A DNA stretch of 18,186 bases from contig CAYWDQ010000057.1 in the NCBI GenBank assembly GCA_964457065.1, positions 1 to 18,186 of the forward strand, in the 5' to 3' direction. Position 1 is the stretch's first letter. Each line of letters begins with the position of its first letter. Under the pieces are notes generated by a model. It had not been told where the DNA came from. It searched no databases and saw only the letters and a list, made by a program, of their open reading frames with translations. The position numbers were made by a program, and so were the translations under genes. Positions 13,689 to 18,186 of this stretch are shown here, piece by piece. This DNA is from Bog-473 sp964457065. Lineage in GTDB: Bacteria; Actinomycetota; Acidimicrobiia; Acidimicrobiales; RAAP-2.

Positions 13689-14921
13689 GTGGGAGCCGTC
13701 GACACAGGGCCTGCCCCAGGGCGGGCCACCCTGCTGCCCGACCCCGAGCCGCGCGCGATCCGGGTCCCCGTCATTTCGGTCGACGACCATCTCATCGAGC
13801 CGCCCGACCTCTTCGAGGGCCGCCTGCCCGCGTCCCTCCGGGACGGAGCGCCGCGAGTGGTCGAGGACGACGACGGCACGCAATCGTGGGTCTTCGAGGG
13901 GAACCGGTACCCCAACGTGGGCCTCAACGCGGTGGTGGGACGTCCCCGGGCCGAGTGGAGCATGGAGCCGGCGCGCTTCGACGAGATGCGGCCCGGCTGC
14001 TTCGACATCGCGGCCCGGATAGAGGACATGGACCTGGCCGGCGTGTGGGCCTCGCTGTGCTTCCCGTCCCTCGTGTCGGGGTTCTGCGGCGCCGTCTACT
14101 CGCGGGCGGGCGACCGCGAGCTGGGCCTGGCCTGCCTGCGCGCCTTCAACAACTGGCACCTGGAGGAGTGGGCGGGCCCGCGGCCCGACCGCATCATCGC
14201 GCTGCAGCTCCCGTGGCTGGCCGACATCGAGGCGGCCAGCGCCGAGGTCAGGTCCAACGCGGCGCGCGGCTTCAAGGCGGTGAGCTTCCCCGAATTCCCG
14301 GCCCAGCTCCACCTCCCCTCCATCTTCAGCGGCGCATGGGACCCCTTCTTCGCCGCCTGCGAGGAGACGGGCACCGTCGTGTGCCTGCACACGGGGGCCT
14401 CGTCGTGGGCCCCGCTCCCCTCGCCCGACCCGCCCTTCGAGCTGCTCCCCACCGTGTTCCCCGTCAACGCCCTGCTGGCGGCCGGCGAATGGCTGTGGTC
14501 CGGCGTCCCGCTCCGCTTCCCGCGCCTGGCGGTGGCGATGTCCGAGGGTGGCATCGGCTGGGTGCCCATGCTGATGGACCGGGCCGATTACGTGCTGGCG
14601 CACTCCGCGTCGGGAACCGAGAGCCACGCCTGGCCCTCCGACCTCCTCCCGAGCGAGGTGCTGCGTCGCAACTTCTGGTTCTGCTCCATCGACGACCCGT
14701 CGGCCGTGGCGCAGCGCCACTTCATCGGCGTCGACCACATCATGGTGGAGAGCGACTACCCGCACGCCGACTCCTCGTGGCCCGACACCCAGGACGTGCT
14801 GTCCGCCACCTGGGGCGCGCTGCCCGACGACGAGCTGCGTGCCGTGGCGGGCGGCAACGCCTCCCGGCTGTTCCGCCACCCGCTGCCGGCCCTCGACGAC
14901 TGGCGCCGACCGGTGCCGTGA
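13689..14921 (+). CDS. Amidohydrolase family 2 (ACMSD-like metal-dependent hydrolase/decarboxylase)
   Basis: This is a 410-residue Amidohydro_2 TIM-barrel protein. The barrel's first strand carries ISVDDHLIEPPDLF (Asp32, Asp33, His34, Glu37); family members have DxHxxE or DDH variants here. The next metal ligand candidate is His234 in VVCLHTGA. The late-strand Asp356 is in ESDYPHADSSWP, with SEGGIGWVP at about 285-293 before it, all typical of this family. Members include aminocarboxymuconate-semialdehyde decarboxylase and related non-oxidative decarboxylases or hydrolases. The DDH rather than DxH arrangement and the about 30-residue N-terminal lead separate it from ACMSD itself. The GTG start at 13689 has no ribosome binding site and may be leaderless. 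The stop is 2 nt before the ATG of a second Amidohydro_2 gene, so the pair is probably coupled and may form a heteromer. The substrate is unknown. Confidence 0.88.
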   Translation: MGAVDTGPAPGRATLLPDPEPRAIRVPVISVDDHLIEPPDLFEGRLPASLRDGAPRVVEDDDGTQSWVFEGNRYPNVGLNAVVGRPRAEWSMEPARFDEMRPGCFDIAARIEDMDLAGVWASLCFPSLVSGFCGAVYSRAGDRELGLACLRAFNNWHLEEWAGPRPDRIIALQLPWLADIEAASAEVRSNAARGFKAVSFPEFPAQLHLPSIFSGAWDPFFAACEETGTVVCLHTGASSWAPLPSPDPPFELLPTVFPVNALLAAGEWLWSGVPLRFPRLAVAMSEGGIGWVPMLMDRADYVLAHSASGTESHAWPSDLLPSEVLRRNFWFCSIDDPSAVAQRHFIGVDHIMVESDYPHADSSWPDTQDVLSATWGALPDDELRAVAGGNASRLFRHPLPALDDWRRPVP

Positions 14922-14923
14922 GC

Positions 14924-16411
14924 ATGGCGGAAGGGATCGCCCCGCTGCCGCCGCGCGCCGGTCCGGTGGTCGACGCCGACGGGCACGTCGTCGAGCCGCT
15001 CAGCGCCTGGGCCGGGCTGCCCGACGCACACCGCCCGGTCATCACGGCGGACGCCCACGGCTACGAACACGTCACCGTCGGCGAGAGCGAGATCCTGGCC
15101 GTGCCGCTCGGGACACTGGCCCGCCCGGGCTCCACCTTCGACGACCCCGCAGCCTTCCGGCCCCTGGCCGACGCCCAGCCCGGCGGCGGGGACCCGGTGG
15201 TCCGGCTGGCCGACATGGACGCCGAGGGCATCGACCAGGCCGTGCTCTACCCCACCATCGGGCTGTACTTCTGCGCGGTCGAAGACCCCGAGGCGGCGGT
15301 CAGCCTGGCCGTGGGCTACAACGACTGGCTGGCCACGTACTGCGCCGCGGATCCGGCCCGGCTGTTCGGCGCCGCCATGGTGCCCCTGCAGGACCCCGCC
15401 GCGGCCGCCCACGAGCTGCGCCGCGCCGTCACCCATCTCGGCTTCCGGGCGGGTTTCGTCCGCCCCAACCCCTGCCTGGGCCGCTCGCTGTCCGACCGCG
15501 CCTACGACGTCGTCTGGGATGCCGCCGAGGAGCTGGGCGTGCCCATCGGGATCCACGAGGGCAGCTCGGTCATCGTGCCGACGCTCGGGTCGGACCGCCC
15601 CTTCAGCCCGTTGATCCTGCACGCCGTCTCGCACCCGTTCGAGCAGATGCTGGCCTGCGCCCAGCTCATCGCCTTCGGGGTGCTCGATCGGCATCCGGGC
15701 CTGCGCTGCGTCTTCCTCGAGTCCTCCGGGGGCTGGGCCCCGTTCTGGCTCGAGCGCCTGGACGAGCAGGCCGAATCCTTCGGCGGCTTCTGCCCCGACA
15801 TGCGGCTGCTCCCGTCGGAGTACTTCGCCCGCCAGTGCGCCATCAGCTTCGAGGTCGACGAGCACACGCTGCCGGCGCTGGCCCCCTTCGTCGGTCCCGG
15901 TCGCATCGTGTGGGGCAGCGACTATCCGCACCACGACGCCACCTTCCCCGGGGCCGTCGACGCGCTGCGGGCGACCATCGCCCCGTGCCCGACGGCGACA
16001 CAGATCCGGGTGCTCGGGCTCAACGCGCGGGAGATCTACGGATTGCCGGCGCGCCGGGACGGAGTGGCGGGCCTCATCGACGACTACTTCGCCGCCGTCA
16101 CCGCGCAGGACCCTGCGCTCGTGCGGCGGGTCTTCGCGCCCGACGCGACGTTCGACGTGGACGGCGACTGCCGCCGGGGCCACGACGACATCCTGGCCTA
16201 CTACACCGAGCACACCTTCGTGTTCGGGGACTTCCGGCCCGACCCGGCGCCGCTGCAGATCGACGGCTCGACGGTCACGGTGGACATCGACGTCCACCTG
16301 GGCGGGTCCGAGCGGACGGTGCGCGACGTCTTCGAGACGGACGGGACGCGCATCACGGCGCTGCGCGTCAGGGGGTTCGCCGACGTGCTGCGGGCCGCCG
16401 ACCGGCGCTGA
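14924..16411 (+). CDS. Amidohydrolase family 2 fused to a C-terminal SnoaL/NTF2-like domain
   Basis: This 495-residue protein has an Amidohydro_2 barrel from about 15 to 375. Visible ligands are VVDADGHVVEP (Asp19, His21, Glu24), His211 in GIHEGSS, His237 in AVSHPFEQ, and Asp333 in WGSDYPHHDATFPG, which is the canonical ACMSD-like set. After LGLNAREIYGLP (about 363-374) a second domain of about 115 residues begins. GLIDDYFAAV (383-392), DPALVRRVFAPDATFDVDGD (396-415) and GHDDILAYYTEH (419-430), then paired beta strands, give the SnoaL-like/NTF2-fold pattern. Such a domain can bind small hydrophobic ligands or catalyse isomerisation or dehydration. The usual ACMSD-like length is about 330-400, so the extra domain is a true extension. 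The ATG at 14924 follows the preceding stop by 2 nt. The stop at 16409-16411 lies inside a 10-bp tandem repeat. The two domains may act in sequence on one metabolite. Confidence 0.88.
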   Translation: MAEGIAPLPPRAGPVVDADGHVVEPLSAWAGLPDAHRPVITADAHGYEHVTVGESEILAVPLGTLARPGSTFDDPAAFRPLADAQPGGGDPVVRLADMDAEGIDQAVLYPTIGLYFCAVEDPEAAVSLAVGYNDWLATYCAADPARLFGAAMVPLQDPAAAAHELRRAVTHLGFRAGFVRPNPCLGRSLSDRAYDVVWDAAEELGVPIGIHEGSSVIVPTLGSDRPFSPLILHAVSHPFEQMLACAQLIAFGVLDRHPGLRCVFLESSGGWAPFWLERLDEQAESFGGFCPDMRLLPSEYFARQCAISFEVDEHTLPALAPFVGPGRIVWGSDYPHHDATFPGAVDALRATIAPCPTATQIRVLGLNAREIYGLPARRDGVAGLIDDYFAAVTAQDPALVRRVFAPDATFDVDGDCRRGHDDILAYYTEHTFVFGDFRPDPAPLQIDGSTVTVDIDVHLGGSERTVRDVFETDGTRITALRVRGFADVLRAADRR

Positions 16412-16428
16412 CCGGCGCCGACCGGCGG
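16399..16428. repeat. Three tandem 10-bp units covering a stop codon
   Basis: CGACCGGCGC (16399-16408), TGACCGGCGC (16409-16418) and CGACCGGCGG (16419-16428) are tandem decamers differing by one base each. The T that begins unit 2 creates the TGA stop of the amidohydrolase-SnoaL gene; units 1 and 3 have CGA there. This looks like recent slippage at the 3' end of the gene. Confidence 0.8.
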
Positions 16429-16470
16429 CCGGGTGGGACCGGGCGGGGCCGGGACGGAAAGCCGACCGGA

Positions 16471-18183
16471 TCAGGCGGCGGGTCGGGGCTGCGGTCCGCG
16501 CAGGAGCCGGCCGGGGAGCTCGCCCGTCGCCGCGTCGTGCTCGCGCACGACGACGCCCGACTTGACCGTGGCGGTGTAGCCCCTCGCCCGCTGGACGAGC
16601 CGCTTGCCCGACCCCGGGAGGTCGTAGACCATCTCGGGCGGGTCGAGAGCCAGTGCGTCGTGGTCGATCACGTTCACGTCGGCCAGGTGGCCCGGCGCCA
16701 GGAGGCCGCGGTCGCGGAAGCCGTACAGCTCGGCCGTGCGCCGGGTCTGGAGGTGCACGACCGTCTCGACAGGGAGCCCCTCGCCGCGGGAACGGTCGCG
16801 GGCCCAGTGCGTCAGCATGAACGTGGGCAGGCTGGCGTCGCACAGCACGCCGCAGTGCGCGCCGCCGTCGCCCAGCCCGAGGACCGTGGCCGGGTGGACG
16901 AGCATCTCGCGCACGGCGTCGAGGTTGCACGCCGCGTAGTCCAGCAGCGGGAGGTAGAGGAGCTCCCGGCCGTCACGCCCGAGCATCAGGTCGTAGAGCA
17001 CCTCGTCGGTGCTCCGGCCCTCGGCGGCGGCGATGGCGGTCACGCTGCGCTCGGGCGGGGGCTCGTAGTCGGGCGGGTCGCCCAACGGGAAGAGCTTGTG
17101 GAGGTTGGCCCGCAGCAGCTCGACGAAGCCGCCCGGGCGGGGCTGCTCGCCCAGGATGGCGGCCCGCACCTCGGGCGTGCGCAGCCGGGCCACCCGCTCG
17201 GCGAGCGGGAGCCCGGCGATCTCCTGGTAGGCGCGGTGGTGTGCGAAGGGGTGCGTGGTGGACTGGAAACCCACCATCAGCGACGTCGGCTTGCCCGCCA
17301 CCTGGGGCACGAGCCACGCGCCGCGCCGGTTGGCGGCCACGCCGCGGTCGATCCACTTGCGCCACAGGTCGGGTGCGAAGTCGGCCTGCAGCACCTGGTA
17401 CGTGACCGGGACGCCGGCCCGGGTGGAGATCTCCGACATCCAGGCGAATTCGTGATCGAGGTCCCGCATGTCGCTCGCCACCGAGAAGACGCGGTGCCCG
17501 GCCTTGCCCAGCGCCTCGCCGATCGCCACCAGCTCCTCGGCCGCGGCCGTCGTCCCGGCCGCCAGCTCGCCGTCCTTGGCCCGGTGCAGGACCGTGCGCG
17601 TGGTCGAGGCGCCGATCGCTCCCGCGTGCACGGCCTCGCGCACGATGGCGGCCATCTCGATGATCTCCTCCCCCGTCGCCGGGTCGTTCCCCCGGCCCTC
17701 GCCGAGCACGTAGGCGCGCAGGGCCCCGTGGGGTACCAGGCTCGCCACGTCGAGCACCCGGGCCGTCCGCTCCACCTCGTCGAGGTACTCGCCGAAGGTC
17801 TCCCAGTTCCACGTCATGCCCTCGGCCAGCGCGGTGCCGGGGATGTCCTCCACGCCCTCCATGAGCTGGATCAGCCACGCGCGATCGGTGTCCCGTGCCG
17901 GGGCGAACCCCACGCCGCAGTTGCCCATGACGACGGTCGTCACGCCGTGCCAACCCGACGGCGAGACCTCGGGGTCCCAGGTGGCCTGGCCGTCGTAGTG
18001 GGTGTGGATGTCGACCCAACCGGGCGTCACGAGTCGCCCCTCGGCGTCGATCTCCCGCCGGGCCGTGCCGTCGACCTCGCCCACGGCGGTGATGACGCTG
18101 CCGTCGATCGCGACGTCACCCGTCCGGGTCGGCCTGCCCGAACCGTCGGCGATCGTGCCGCCCCGGATGATCAGGTCGTGCAT
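16471..18183 (-). CDS. D-aminoacylase-like amidohydrolase, second paralogue
   Basis: This is a 570-residue amidohydrolase of the N-acyl-D-amino-acid deacylase type, complete in the window, with its ATG at 18181-18183. The sandwich strand LIIRGGTIADGSG is followed by TPGWVDIHTHYDGQ (His60, His62), VMGNCGVGFAP (Cys89) and LGLGDGGAHCG (Asp439). The closing sandwich has RGLLAPGHLADVNVIDHDAL. It aligns by eye with the 580-residue paralogue over the first 100 residues, with HTHYD and NCG at identical numbers, but diverges in the middle. It also lacks the two later zinc histidines of characterised D-aminoacylases: the equivalent segments read HRVFSVASDMR near 230 and VPVTYQVLQAD near 258. It converges on the amidohydrolase-SnoaL gene with a 59-bp gap. 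The substrate is probably an amide, lactam or ester, not necessarily an N-acyl-D-amino acid. Confidence 0.87.
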   Translation of the reverse strand: MHDLIIRGGTIADGSGRPTRTGDVAIDGSVITAVGEVDGTARREIDAEGRLVTPGWVDIHTHYDGQATWDPEVSPSGWHGVTTVVMGNCGVGFAPARDTDRAWLIQLMEGVEDIPGTALAEGMTWNWETFGEYLDEVERTARVLDVASLVPHGALRAYVLGEGRGNDPATGEEIIEMAAIVREAVHAGAIGASTTRTVLHRAKDGELAAGTTAAAEELVAIGEALGKAGHRVFSVASDMRDLDHEFAWMSEISTRAGVPVTYQVLQADFAPDLWRKWIDRGVAANRRGAWLVPQVAGKPTSLMVGFQSTTHPFAHHRAYQEIAGLPLAERVARLRTPEVRAAILGEQPRPGGFVELLRANLHKLFPLGDPPDYEPPPERSVTAIAAAEGRSTDEVLYDLMLGRDGRELLYLPLLDYAACNLDAVREMLVHPATVLGLGDGGAHCGVLCDASLPTFMLTHWARDRSRGEGLPVETVVHLQTRRTAELYGFRDRGLLAPGHLADVNVIDHDALALDPPEMVYDLPGSGKRLVQRARGYTATVKSGVVVREHDAATGELPGRLLRGPQPRPAA

Positions 18184-18186
18184 GGC

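Noticed and set aside
13641..14879. Upstream extension of the aldehyde dehydrogenase frame to 910 residues
   Set aside because: The extra part is antisense to the ACMSD-like gene and rich in Arg, Gly, His and Val without family motifs. The ALDH has normal length from 13640.
13616..14923. Upstream extension of the amidohydrolase-SnoaL frame to 931 residues
   Set aside because: It overlaps the first amidohydrolase gene in another frame and is low-complexity Arg/Ala/Pro sequence. The real protein begins at the ATG 2 nt after the previous stop.
16412..16470. Rho-independent terminator in the convergent gap
   Set aside because: The gap is G-rich and can fold in many ways, but no single clear stem with a T-tract stands out.
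14756..16930. A 724-codon open frame on the minus strand
   Set aside because: It is antisense to the amidohydrolase-SnoaL gene and shows only GC-driven composition, typical of shadow frames in high-GC genomes.
1..18186. CRISPR array, insertion sequence, toxin-antitoxin or defence system
   Set aside because: No regularly spaced repeats, transposase motifs, terminal inverted repeats or small toxin/antitoxin pairs were seen on either strand.

Overview
This is a high-GC chromosomal window with short intergenic gaps, many GTG starts, stop/start overlaps and long open frames on the antisense strand. It has few T-tract terminators and few strong Shine-Dalgarno sites. Together with the gene families present (D-aminoacylase-like and ACMSD-like amidohydrolases, MDR/SDR pairs, FGGY kinase) this suggests an actinobacterium, possibly of the Acidimicrobiia. 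The class is inferred from style and is not proven. I see no transposase, integrase, CRISPR array, phage gene or plasmid gene.

Layout. (1) 1-2578: the 3' end of a LOG-type phosphoribohydrolase gene, a secreted seven-repeat beta-propeller-like protein, and an FkbM-family methyltransferase, the last two on the minus strand. (2) 2730-3015: two divergent tRNA genes, Arg(TCT) on minus and His(GTG) on plus. (3) 3101-8315: a catabolic block. A translationally coupled SDR and zinc MDR dehydrogenase pair converges on an FGGY sugar kinase. The kinase is divergent from a D-2-hydroxyacid dehydrogenase plus peptidase E pair. The 70-bp divergent promoter region holds an inverted repeat that fills the spacer of a candidate promoter. 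The likely logic is oxidation of a polyol or sugar acid, phosphorylation of the product, and hydroxyacid/ketoacid interconversion; the substrate is unknown. (4) 8358-10317, minus strand: a family 2 glycosyltransferase and a GNAT/FemAB-like (BioF2/CelD-type) acyltransferase, probably for cell-surface glycans. (5) 10408-18183: an amidohydrolase-rich block. It has two D-aminoacylase-like proteins, an aldehyde dehydrogenase coupled to the first of them, and two tandem ACMSD-like (Amidohydro_2) proteins, the second carrying a C-terminal SnoaL/NTF2-like domain.

The most interesting part is region 5: four amidohydrolases of two families around one aldehyde dehydrogenase. Both D-aminoacylase-like paralogues keep the HxH, Cys and Asp positions but lack the two histidines that complete the tight zinc site in characterised D-aminoacylases. 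This suggests a divergent and perhaps undescribed hydrolase clade and catabolic route. That reading is inference from motifs recalled from memory, without database searches.
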